Source of the DNA: Takakia lepidozioides
Lineage: Eukaryota > Streptophyta > Takakiopsida > Takakiales > Takakiaceae
DNA: 64,000 nucleotides
Reading direction: 5' to 3'
NCBI GenBank assembly: GCA_030704615.1
Contig: CM060731.1
Coordinates: 24,986,001-25,050,000, forward strand
The notes beneath the pieces were generated by a model, which was given only the letters and a program-made list of their open reading frames with translations, was not told where the DNA came from and made no database searches. The position numbers and the translations under genes are program-made. Below are positions 23,146 through 33,043 of this stretch, one piece after another; the first letter of the stretch is position 1; each line of letters begins with the position of its first letter.

Positions 23146-23520
23146 AGGTAATTCGAAGAGCGGATGGATGGAAATCCGGCGCCGGATTTCCATCCGCCAG
23201 GTAAGTCGGCGCGCAAAATTTCCGTCATGCAGGTAATTCGAAGAGCGGATGGATGGAAATCCGGCGCCGGATTTCCATCCGCAAGGTTGGTCGGAGAGCG
23301 GATGGATGGAGATCCGGCACCGAATTTCCATCCTCCAGGTAATTCGAATCCCGGATGGATGGAAATCCGGCGCCGAATTTCCATCCAGCAGGTAAGTCGG
23401 ATCGCTGGCGTATGGATATTCGGCGCCGAATTTCCATTCGCCAGGAATTTCGAAGCGCTGAATTACCTTCCTGCAGGTAATTCTGATCTATGAATTACCT
23501 TCCTGCAGGTAATTCTGAGC
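23146..23520. repeat. palindromic array, GCGGATGGATGG-type units
   Basis: About five units centre on AAATCCGGCGCCGGATTT or its A/T variant. Two of them are perfect palindromes, and linkers read AGGTAATTCGAA. At 23460-23520 it ends in GAATTACCTTCCTGCAGG words like those at 3641-3997. It is homologous in design to 2810-3640 of copy 1. Confidence 0.88.
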
Positions 23521-23559
23521 GTGTCCGATTTCTTGGAATCCTTCACTGCTAGAGGCAAA

Positions 23560-25200
23560 TCAGAACAGCCTCGGACGGAAATTCGGCGCCGTTTTTCCAT
23601 TTCTGGGAGGTTTCTGCGACTTCCTTTGAGGGGGCCCCGATGGAAATTCGGCGCCGAATTTCCATCCGGGGGATGATCTCTGTCGGAGAGGTGCCGGCCT
23701 CTCCGCCGCTCTGTTGGATATTCGATGCCGAATTTCCGTCCGGGGGTTGAAATATGACGGCCAGGTGCTGGCCTCTCCCCCCTCCCCGACTGCATTGGAA
23801 CGGCCCCGGATGGAAATTCGGCGCCGTTTTTCCATCTGGGGAGGTTTTTACGACTTCCTTTGAGGGGGCCCCGATGGAAATTCGGCGCTGAATTTCCATC
23901 CGGGGGATGGTCTCTGTCGGAGAGGTGCCGGCCTCTCCGCCGCTCTGTTGGATATTCGGTGCCGAATTTCCGTCCGGGGGTTGAAATATGACGGCCAGGT
24001 GCCGGCCTCTCCCCCCTCCCCGACTGCATTGGAACGGCCCCGGATTGAAATTCGGCGCCGTTTTTCCATCTGGGGAGGTTTTTATGTCGACCAGTTTTCG
24101 GTCTGACCCCCCGACACGACTCCTTTGGGGGGGCCCGGATGGAAATTCGGCGCCGAATCTCAATCCAGGGGATGCTCTCTGTCGAACACGTGCCGGCCTC
24201 TACGCCCGAGGCGACTTCATCCGGGCTTCCCCTGTTGGCCGAATTTCCGTCCGGGGGTTGAAATGTGACGGCCAGGTGCCGGCCTCTCCCCCCTCCCCGA
24301 CTGCATCCGAACCGCCCCGGATGGAAATTCGGCGCCGTTTTTCCATCTGGGGATGTTTTTATGCCGGCCAGTTTTCGGCCTGACCCCCCGACACGACTTC
24401 CTTTGGGGGGCCCGGATGGAAATTCGGCGCCGATTCTCCATCCAGGGGATATTCTCTGTCGCACACGCGCCGCGTTCTGCGCCCGAGGCGACTTCATCCG
24501 GGCTTCCCCTGTTGTATATTCGGTGCCGAATTTCCGTCCGGGGGTTGCAATGTGAGGGCCAGATGGCGGCCTTTCCCCCGAGCCGACTGCATCCGAAAGG
24601 CCTCGGATGGAAATTCGGCGCCGTTTTTCCATCTGGCGATGTTTTTATGCCGGCCAGTTTCGGCCTGACCCCTCGACACGACTTCCTTTGGGGGGGCCCG
24701 GATGGAAATTCGGCGCCGAATCTCCATCCAAGGGATATTCACTGTCGCACACGCGCCGGCCTCTGCGCCCGAGGCGACTTCATCCGGGCTTCCCCTGTTG
24801 TATATTCGGTGCCGAATTTCCGTCCGGGGGTTGTAATGTGAGGGCCAGATGGCGGCCTTTCCCCCGAGCCGACGACATCCGAAAGGCCTCGGATGGAAAT
24901 TCGGCGCCGTTTTTCCATCCGCGGAGGTTTTTATGTCGGCCAGTTTTCGACCTGACCCCCCGACATGACTTCCTTTGGGTGGATCCGAATGGAAATTCGG
25001 CGCTGAATTTCCATCCGGGGGATGTTTTCTGTCGGACAGGTGCCGGCATCTCTGCCCCAGACGACTTCATCCGTGCGGCCCCTGTTGGATATTGGGTGCC
25101 GAATTTCCATTCGGGGGTAGTAATGTGACGGCACGGTGCCGGCTTCTCCCCTTCAGCCGACATCATCCGGACGGCCCCCCACTTTCTGACTGCATACCAT
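23560..25200. repeat. GC-rich subterminal tandem array, six units of about 230-285 bp
   Basis: The anchor CGGCGCCGTTTTTCCAT recurs near 23584, 23820, 24053, 24331, 24617 and 24902. Each unit has further CGGCGCC or GGTGCCGAATTTCC palindromes, GGCCAGTTTTCGG, and a CT-rich block. Long frames without stops cross the array on both strands because the units carry few stop codons. They are repeat-encoded and I do not treat them as genes. Confidence 0.88.
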
Positions 25201-25414
25201 TGGCAGTTATTGCGCAAAGATCAGGGGCCGCATTCCGGAGACAAGGTTCATTAACACTCTGACTGTGGATTTTTGAGATAGTTGGCTCCCTGGATTTGGA
25301 TCAGGCTTCGTCGCTCGGACAAATCGGCACCGCATTCCTTCCCATCGCTGCATCCCCCTTCTACCAGGGAGCTTCCCCGCACGCCATCCTGGCAGTCTTG
25401 TGTGCACATCTCCC

Positions 25415-26506
25415 ATGGCGGAAAACCCGAGCGCTACAGTGTACTGCCCTCCTCACGAGCATAGAGCTTCATTTCCGTGCAGAGGGGACATCTGCCGGGT
25501 GATGGAGAAATATCTGTGCGTTCGATACCACCTGAAAACCGGGGTCGGTTTTTTTGGAGGAGGAAAGGAAGGACTCAAACGGCCTTGTTGTCGAGAGTAT
25601 TGTTGTGCTCCACGATGATTTCGGCGATGGCAGGGAATGGCGAGTTCCACCATCGGACAGCGTCATATACAGGGCTGTTGGGGACTTCATTTGCCCGCCA
25701 AATGCACCTTCTATCCTGGCGCCTTCCACGAAACAATCCGCGAATCAGAGAGTGGCTACCTCAAAGAGAGAAGTCCGCAACGAAGTAAATCCAGAGCCGA
25801 ACCCATCCATGAAGACGAGCGAGAACTGGGTTGTTCACAACCTGTCCGACTCAGACGAGGTCATGGTAGTTCCGAGATCGTCCTGGAGATCAGGCAAGTC
25901 CTCAATGGATGTTAGTGGAGGAGGGAGTCATATTCCCAGCACGAGCACCGCAGTTCGATCTATTCTTGAAATTCTGCGAGGGCTTCACCTGGAGGGACAC
26001 CGGTCGGAGCTAGCCGGGCTGGACTACAGCAAGTTCGCAATTAAATCGGTTACATGCCTTCCCGCCGACGTCGACGGTAATATCTTCTTTGAGTTCCCTC
26101 CTCGGGCGGACTACTCGAGGGCGTCCGGAATGTTGACAGATATGGATAGAAAACATGACGGTCATCCTTGGTGCGTTACCAAAACCACCAGCATGAAGAT
26201 GCTCGATGGTTTCCGGTGCGCTACGTTGTTTGTGCGGGCGCGTTGCGGTGTTTCTCCCCAACTTGCTTCCACTTTAAATCCAGAGGTCACAGGAACGAGA
26301 CCGATTGGATAGGCACAGCTCATCAACCATTTCGAGCTCATGAGAAGGTTCCGAACTCCACATTTAAGTGTGCGCATTGCAAAGAACCACCACACTGCAT
26401 GTCTGTTTGTAATGCCAAGCAGTTCTATGTGTTGCACCGTTTCCCTGACCTCACCCGAGCTTGCATACACATTGGTTCCCATTGTCACAAATTGGCGAGG
26501 GGGAAC
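25415..26506 (+). pseudogene. MULE transposase N-terminal fragment (copy 2)
   Basis: It starts with the same ATG and MAENPSATVY as copy 1. It has its own damage: one extra A near 25536 (GAAACC to GAAAACC) and one missing G near 26214 (CCGGGTG to CCGGTG), at sites where copy 1 is intact. Conversely, copy 2 is intact where copy 1 lost bases near 6354 and 6470. At 26506 the gene is cut and joined to the right end of the element, so the catalytic core and SWIM finger are absent. Confidence 0.85.
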
Positions 26507-26866
26507 AAAAATGGCGCCGAATTACCTGTCATGAGGGGACCTATAGCCGCGGAATTCGGCACCATTTTTCGCCAGAGAGACCTATTACCGCGAAATACGT
26601 CGCCGTTTTTTCAGGTTACGGACCCTACTACCGCGAAATTCGGCGCCATATTTGCACATGTCGCTGGGAATTGGCATGAGCGGAAGACGAAATATCATGA
26701 GCACAACTGTCAAAACTACAATTTTCCCTTCAAGGGGCCGAATAATATATTTGTTTTTCCTGACACATTGCATTAAATTAATGTTTTTTTATTGTTTTTT
26801 ATTTTCGAAATTTGTACTTCTGCTCATGAAAACCGATTGTCTTACTACTCCGCTCATGCCGCTCAT

Positions 26867-26887
26867 GCTCATGAAATAGCTAACCTC
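26867..26887. repeat. right terminal inverted repeat, MULE copy 2
   Basis: GCTCATGAAATAGC followed by TAACCTC. It differs from the copy 1 right end only at the first base of the last seven. Confidence 0.85.
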
Positions 26888-27545
26888 GTCTGTAGCGGCT
26901 CTCACAACATACCGTCTTCCCCAATACTCGAACTCCACATTTTCTCGGATGGGGGTGGGAGGGTCGAGATGATTCCCCCAACAACGAGGCTGGACGATCC
27001 TCAGTAACATAGTCCTATGCGCTTCCCATCGGGGGCGAGGATCCGGCTCAGGCCGCCCAAGCCGAAGGGGAGGAAACCTAGGGCGAAGCCGACCCCTCCT
27101 AGGGGTTCGGGGGGCACATGCATGTGGAGGTGGAGGTGGAGGTGGTACTGCTGGCAGAGGAGATGAAAGTGGAGGTGGTTGAGGATGTAATGTCAGAGGT
27201 GCATGTGGGAAAAACAATCACCTTTGCCGCATCCGCAATCTTGTTCTTCTTGTAATGATTTTCGACAACATGCGGTCGCCGCCTCGGTGGTCTGGTGCCG
27301 CCCGGCGGTATCCGTTCCCAACACTTAGTGCACCAACACTCAATCCTGTCGGGGGGGGGGGTCAAAGGTGGACGTGGTTGGACGGGGGGGCCCGCGAGGG
27401 GGCAACCCGCGGCGCGCCCGACTCGATCCCGGAGTGTCAACATCCTCCGCATCACCTTAAAATTGGCCCCGGTCCCTTCTATGATTGTGCCCGGCAACCT
27501 GTATTGGATCAGGTGCAATGGGTGCCTCCTCGCCACGCTCACCAT
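26888..27545 (-). pseudogene. SET-domain-like gene, N-terminal part (split by MULE copy 2)
   Basis: The 5' portion includes CWCTKCWERIPPGG, then HVVENHYKKNKIADAAK (27290-27230), a probable intron with a GTGATT donor near 27226, and a CT-rich acceptor near 27155. A Pro/Arg-rich stretch follows, then FEYWGRRYVVRAAT running into the insertion point at 26888. The first eight bases, GTCTGTAG, are the right copy of the target duplication (26888-26895). Joined across the duplication, the codons GCT ACA GAC continue straight into CCT GCT ATG of the 21928-22472 part with no shift. The start codon and first exon are uncertain. The gene may be an unrelated host gene or one carried by the CACTA element. 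Confidence 0.55.
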
Positions 27546-27960
27546 CCCATCCTAATTAACACACACCACCAACACTTTCATTTCTCAAAAACCGTTGGCA
27601 AAAAAACCCTATGCCTCAGCCTCGGGGCTTTCAAAATTGGTAACCAAAGGCGGAGCATCCCTATGGTGCTAGAGCCCAAGACAATAAATCCTTCCTCTCG
27701 TTCTATCTTCAAGATGCTCACACTATGGAAAACTTTGTTGAGACCCAGCGCTTTGCGATTATCAGATTGAACCACATTTTGGGTATGTGAATCCTAATAC
27801 ACCGTTTATCCTTTTAACCCCAAGACCCACAACCAAAACTGCCAATCCAAAACCCAACACCATAAAGAACAGCAAACACCCTAACCCAATACCATATGAA
27901 AAAATAAAAAATAAAAATAAAAACTAAGAAACCCAAAAGGCCCTTAACCCTAAATCCATA
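27546..27960. other. no gene recognised
   Basis: A-rich sequence with several AACCCTAA-like words. Possibly upstream region of the minus-strand SET-like gene. Confidence 0.4.
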
Positions 27961-28195
27961 AAGGCCGGCCGTCGCCTCCTGCGACACCCTGGCATCGCAT
28001 TGGACGACGCATTTTTTTGTTTTTTACCTGGGGGTTGCACACCGCGACGGACAGCCGTCGCGGGGGGCGACATGTTTTTTTATATTTATGGCCGGGGGTC
28101 GCAAGAAACGACGGCCAGCCGTCGCAAACTTCACTTTTACATTTCAAAAAGAGGGCGGGCGCAGGCGTGCGACGGCCAGGCGTCGCACGTGGGCG
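27961..28195. repeat. three GACGGC-type hairpins separated by T-rich spacers
   Basis: Perfect inverted repeats: CCGCGACGG/CCGTCGCGG with a 4-nt loop (28042-28063), CGACGGC/GCCGTCG with a 2-nt loop (28109-28124), and CGTGCGACG/CGTCGCACG with a 6-nt loop (28166-28189). They are spaced about 60 bp apart. Confidence 0.8.
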
Positions 28196-28640
28196 CCGAG
28201 CCTTTTTTTTTTTCTCTAAGTGCTAGAAGCATCTATTTCCCCTCCCTTTTTCGTTTGTTCTTTGGGAGAGAGGTAGTTCAGAGAGTGGGGTTTAGGGTGG
28301 AGGAGAAACGCACCTGCTGCTGAGCCCGAGGTGGTCACAAGGCCCCAAGGAGTTTGCCCCAACGCCGCTCCAACGCCCAAGGTAAGCACCGCCTCCTCCC
28401 TCACTTTCTGTCTTTTTTTCTTGCCCTAAGCACGAGCTGATGTCTCTCTCCCTTGCGTGGTAGGAACGCCGTGCAGAGGCGCGACCTAACGAGCTGAAGA
28501 GAGAGAGAGAGAGAGCCGTGGTGAGCGGGGGAGAGACGCCCTGCAGTGGCGGGGACCCGCGTCGCTGGCAGCCGCGACAGCACCGCAGCAGCTCGCCGCG
28601 CCTGCTCGCTTCAAGCAGCAGCAGCAGCAGCAGAGGTACG
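28196..28640. other. no gene recognised; GA and CAG microsatellites
   Basis: It contains a GA run at 28498-28515 and a CAG/AGC run at about 28612-28635. No supported exon. Confidence 0.5.
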
Positions 28641-30722
28641 TCAGGGAAATTGCACTCTCCCTTTCTTCTCTGCTTCTGTTTACTGTTCAAAGGTAGTCTT
28701 CCTGCCCTGACTTTAAATTTAGGTCTGGTGCCAGGAGTGGGATAGACCCTTGAGCGCATCCATGATGTCCTCCCCCATGTCACAGACTGGAAACAAGTTC
28801 AGGGAAGTTTTCTTCCTAACTTCATTTTCATCGGACAATTTTCTGGTAACAGACATGGCTTTGGACACTACACTCTCTAAGTCAGGTTTATCCAGCAAGG
28901 TCAAGACTTGCAGGTCCATATTCAGATCCTTGAGAATCTCTTTTACTCTCTTCTCCCAGGGCTCACCCTATTTGACAGGGCGGTCCTGTTTCCAAGATAT
29001 AGAGTAGATTAACTTAGGATATATGGTGTTGGACATATGTTGCAGCTGAACCACCATCTGACCTTGAATTTAGGGTGTCGGGAGCTTAAAAGAGAGCAGC
29101 ATAGAAGAGAGAGAGAGGGAGGGAGAGGGAGAGAGGGACAGAGAGGGACAGAGAGAGGGAGTGAGAGGGAGACATCAGGGGGCTGCTGCTCAGTCACTTC
29201 CCCCCCCCCCCACATTCTCTGTTTTTCTTTGTTGCCCCCTCTCTTGGGGAAACAAAAGGGACAAATCCTACCTCTGTCATGGGCTGACGTTGGTAGTAAG
29301 ACTTACCTTCACATATAGAATTAATCCGGGTTTTCCAGATATCCTCTACAAATCCCTTCATACAAGCATCAATCTGCTGTGTGTGAGTTGCCCAAAAACT
29401 AGGCCTCAGAAAGGGCTGGGCTTTTGGCTCAGCCTCGATTTTTTCGAAGTTAGTAAACAAAGGTACATGCACAATTCCCTTGATAGATTTGAAGAGAGAG
29501 TCTCTTTGGTGAGAGAACCCCGGATAGTGTATCAGAAAATGAATAATGTCTTCAGGTTGCCCACAGACATGGTTGGACACTACAACCTCTAAGTCAGATT
29601 TATCTAGCAGGGTGAAGACTTGCGAATCCAGGTCCAGGTCCTTGAGAATCTCTTCTACTGTCTTCTACCAGGACTTAGCCTGTTTGACAGGTCGGTGGGC
29701 GGTCGTGTTTCCAAGATATAGAGTCGATTAATTTAAGATATCTGGAGTTGGACATATGTTGCAGCTGAACCCACCATCTGACCTTGAATTTATCTCGTCG
29801 GGAGCTTAAAAGAGAGCAGCACAGAAGGAGTTGTTGCTGCTCAGTCACTCCCTCCCCCCCACATTCTCTGTTTTTCTTTGTTGCCCCCTCTCTTGGGGAA
29901 ACAAAAGGGACAGATCCTACCTCTGTCAGGGGCTGACGTTGGTAGTAAGACTTACCTTCACATATAGAATTAATCCGGGTTTTCCAGATATCCTCTACAA
30001 ATGCCCAAAAACTAGGCCTCATAAGGGGCTAGGCTTTTGGCTCAGCCTCGAGACTTTCAAAGTTAGTAAACAGAGGTACATGTACAATTCCCTTGATAGA
30101 TTTGAAGAGAGCGTCTCTTTGGTGAGAGAACCCCGGACAGTGTATCAGAAAATGAGTACTGTCTTCAGATTGCCCACACAACGGGCAATTGCACTCTCCC
30201 TTTCCTCTCTGCTTCTGTTTGCTGTTCAAAGGTAGGCTTCCTGCCCTGAGTTTAAATTTCAGTCTAGTAAGCCCGAAAGGCTGGTAGCAAGCCGCACTGC
30301 CTCTTCTGATGGATACTCCTGACAAGGGCAACATGGAGTTAGGGTCACTGTACACAGCCCAAAAATACCAAAGGCTCACACGGTAGAACAAAGGGTAGAC
30401 CCTTGAGGTCATCCAAGATGTCCTCCCCCATGTCACTGACTGGAAACAAGTTCAGGGAAGTTTTTTGCTTAACTTCATTTTCATCAGACAATCTCATGGC
30501 AATAGACATGGTTGGACACTACAACCTCTAAGTCAGATTTATCCAGCAGGGTGAAGACTTGCGGTTCCAGGTCCAGGTCCTTGAGAATCTCTTCTACTGT
30601 CTTCTGCCAGGACTTAGCCTGTTTGACAGGTCAGTGGGCGGTCCTGTTTCCAAGATATAGAGTCGATTAACTTAGGATATCTGGTGTTGGACATATGCTG
30701 CAGCTGACCCCACCATTTGACC
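28640..30722 (-). pseudogene. tandem 3' fragments of a LINE (non-LTR) retrotransposon
   Basis: Minus-strand frames repeat the same protein blocks: FKVRWW followed by QLQHMS; a block ending EVVVSN or ESVVSK; KFKLRAGSLPLNSKQKQRGK with CPLCGQSEDSTHFLIHC, a CCHC-type motif common at the C-terminus of LINE ORF2; and FVEDIWKTRINSICEGK. The nucleotide block around TTTCCAAGATATAGAGT occurs three times (28895-29075, 29610-29790, 30545-30722). Frames are broken and no reverse-transcriptase core is present. These are decayed, partly tandem copies. Confidence 0.75.
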
Positions 30723-30724
30723 TC

Positions 30725-32985
30725 CCCCCCCCCAACCCATTTTTTTCCATTGTTGCCCCCTCTCTCCCTCTGTCTCCCTCTCTACTGGGAATTGGCAGTT
30801 TGCTATCAGTGTGGATTTTTTGTTCCTCTATCAGGCTTTTTCATCCATACCGGATGAGCCACCAGGATGGACACTGAATTACCTCTATGATGGTTCTTTT
30901 GGCCTTTTCATTCATCCTCTATTGACTCTCATCCATATCGGATGAGTCACCATGGAAGAAAAGAATTACCTCTATGGAGGTTGCCAACAGCATCCTGTTT
31001 TTCCATCCGTACCGGATGAAAAACTACCAAGGTGATAATTTTTCATTCTTCTTTTATTGACTCTTGTTATCCATACCGGATGGTCTGGAAAGGAATGATA
31101 GAATTACCTAGATGGAGGTAAGGCGCTGCCACGGATGATATTCCTTATTTTTTCATCTTGACACATGTGAGCTGTCTATGGGTGATGTGATTATGACCTG
31201 GAATTGATCTTTACTACCCCTAATTATGATTAATTACGGTGGAAACCCTAACCCCTACCCCAAAACCTATTTTTTACCTTGCTACGGATGAAATCCGTCA
31301 GGGTTTATGGACTCGTCCTACCATTTTTCATCCGTGGATGAAAAATCGGGGGACAACCCTATGTCGTCTCTCCCGCTGTCAGAAGCACGCGATGTGCTTC
31401 TGAGCTCGCGAGGAGAATGTTATGGCGGGCGTGCTTCGGTGGCTGCCTCGTTTGTGGTGTCGTACCCATGCTGGACGAGCGCCTGGGGGGGCGCGAAGGC
31501 GGCGCCTTGTCTCTCTTGCAGCGGGAAACACCGCTATGAAAGCAGTGGCATCTTCCCTCCTCTGGTTTTTTCTGTGCTTATCAAGGATGCTTATGATGGG
31601 AAAATCTCTTCCTTTTTTCTAGTGCCTTGCGTTTGTGCCTGCTTTGCTTCATTGCTTATGTGCTTTGTGGAGGCGGCTTGCTGCTGGTGGTGATGGCGCA
31701 TAACCCTCTTCCCCAATCGCTTAACGTGCCTTTGGAGTTTAGGGATTCTCATGTTCTTATCTCTTTCTCTTGCTTTTGAGTTTCTTAGTTGACATTGATG
31801 ACAAGTGTGAGGGTCTGTGATTCACCTGGGGTTCCACAATCCTCACTAACCTGTTGGTTTTTGTGGGGGCTTGTGATGGGACCAGGTGAGGATCCTCACC
31901 TACTTTGAAGTTTCTTGAGCATGCAGATTGGGATATGGGCTGAGGAGACCTAGGGTTGTGCGCGTTGTGAGGTGGTTGCTGGCTGCAGCCCCGACTTCAA
32001 CCCAGCTGCCCTTGACTTGATATGCTCCAGCCTGCATTCTGGCCTTTGTCGTTCTGCCACCGATGCGCAGCTCGGCCTGACGGGCTTGTTTCCTGAGGCT
32101 TGCATACAAACTATACTCTACCTTTTAATCTTTGACAGCACAGCCTGTGGATTACTAGGCTAGGTTGTAAGTTATTTTGGCCAAAGAGGATCTGGTTTTT
32201 GGTGGTATGTTTATGGCGGTTTTGGGTAACTATGGATCTGATGGCCTTGAAGTTTTAGGCAGCAGCCTGGTAGGGTACTGCCCTGCTCCTTGTCAGGCCC
32301 ATTTCTGATGTATACTGGATCGTAGTAAGGTGTTTTTTGCATGTCTTCAGCATGGAACTCCTGAAGGATGAGGATGGTAAGCTGCAATGGAATCCTACCT
32401 ACTGTTTTGGATCTGTCATGACATCAGGCCTATGACCTGCCATCTGTTTTTTATACAAAAGAGGCTGGATCTCGGCTGTTCATGCTGTTTGTTGGTACAA
32501 ATCTTGAACCTGCAATTTGACAGGCTGCATTCACATTCCCTTGATACCTTGTATGATCACATGTCTCGGGGTGAATACAAATGATATGGAATCTACTTCA
32601 TCTGGATCAAGTTGGACTGCTTGGTGAGATACTGAGATTCTGACAAAATGCAGGCTGGTCCTTTTGCCTTGGCTAATGCATGACATGCCATAATTCATGG
32701 CTGAATTGGTAAGCTGCTGGTATATGTACAGGCTGAACCAAGAGGCCTTGCAGCATGCACAGGGACAACAATATCTTATCTTGTCCCACACAAGAACAAA
32801 CCCCGCCCTCCCACCCTGTTTTGTCTTGGATAATTAGGTGGTGTCTTTTTGGGATGATTTGACAAGACTGGAAATGTGAGATAGTGCCCTATCCAGGGCT
32901 GTTTATGTCTTTAATTGACAATGACCCTTATGGGTCTTGTCCATGTCTTGACATGACGTGAATATCTTCCCTCTCTCTTATTAAC
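30725..32985 (+). repeat. repeat family X, plus-orientation copy a
   Basis: Non-coding repeat, diverged and inverted relative to 33044-35650. Diagnostic parts are dispersed CATCCGTACCGGATG-type palindromes (30850-31340), a block with CTGTCAGAAGC and GAGCTCGCGAG (31375-31410), the palindrome AGGTGAGGATCCTCACCT (31886-31903), and an end near 32985 inverted with respect to 33044-33110. Short frames within it do not resemble known proteins. Confidence 0.7.
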
Positions 32986-33043
32986 TTTTTCTACCCCCTC
33001 TTTCCCTCTGTGGTTTTTTTTTTTTTGTGAGCAGCACGAAAGA

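Larger units (their letters stand above)
22473..26887 (+). mobile_element. MULE copy 2, internally deleted non-autonomous derivative
   Basis: The element is about 4.4 kb, bounded by GCTATTTCATGAGC at the left and its exact inverse at the right, with less similar 7-bp outer tips. It has a target duplication, two palindromic left arrays, six long GC-rich subterminal units, the 5' third of the transposase gene, and the right end. Compared with copy 1 it lacks 6795-9660, and the junction lies at 26506/26507. It cannot encode the transposase core or SWIM finger and would depend on a full-length relative. It sits inside the SET-like gene in the opposite orientation. Confidence 0.88.

Noticed and set aside
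23463-24632. 389-codon open frame on the minus strand across the GC-rich array
   Set aside because: It is made of repeated units, equally long frames exist in other phases, and no domain is visible. The array simply lacks stop codons. The same holds for long frames at 2301-3786, 3924-5011 and 24780-25217.
31307-31693. 128-codon plus-strand frame in repeat X
   Set aside because: The homologous copy at 41800-42100 does not keep the frame or the residues, so it is unlikely to be coding.
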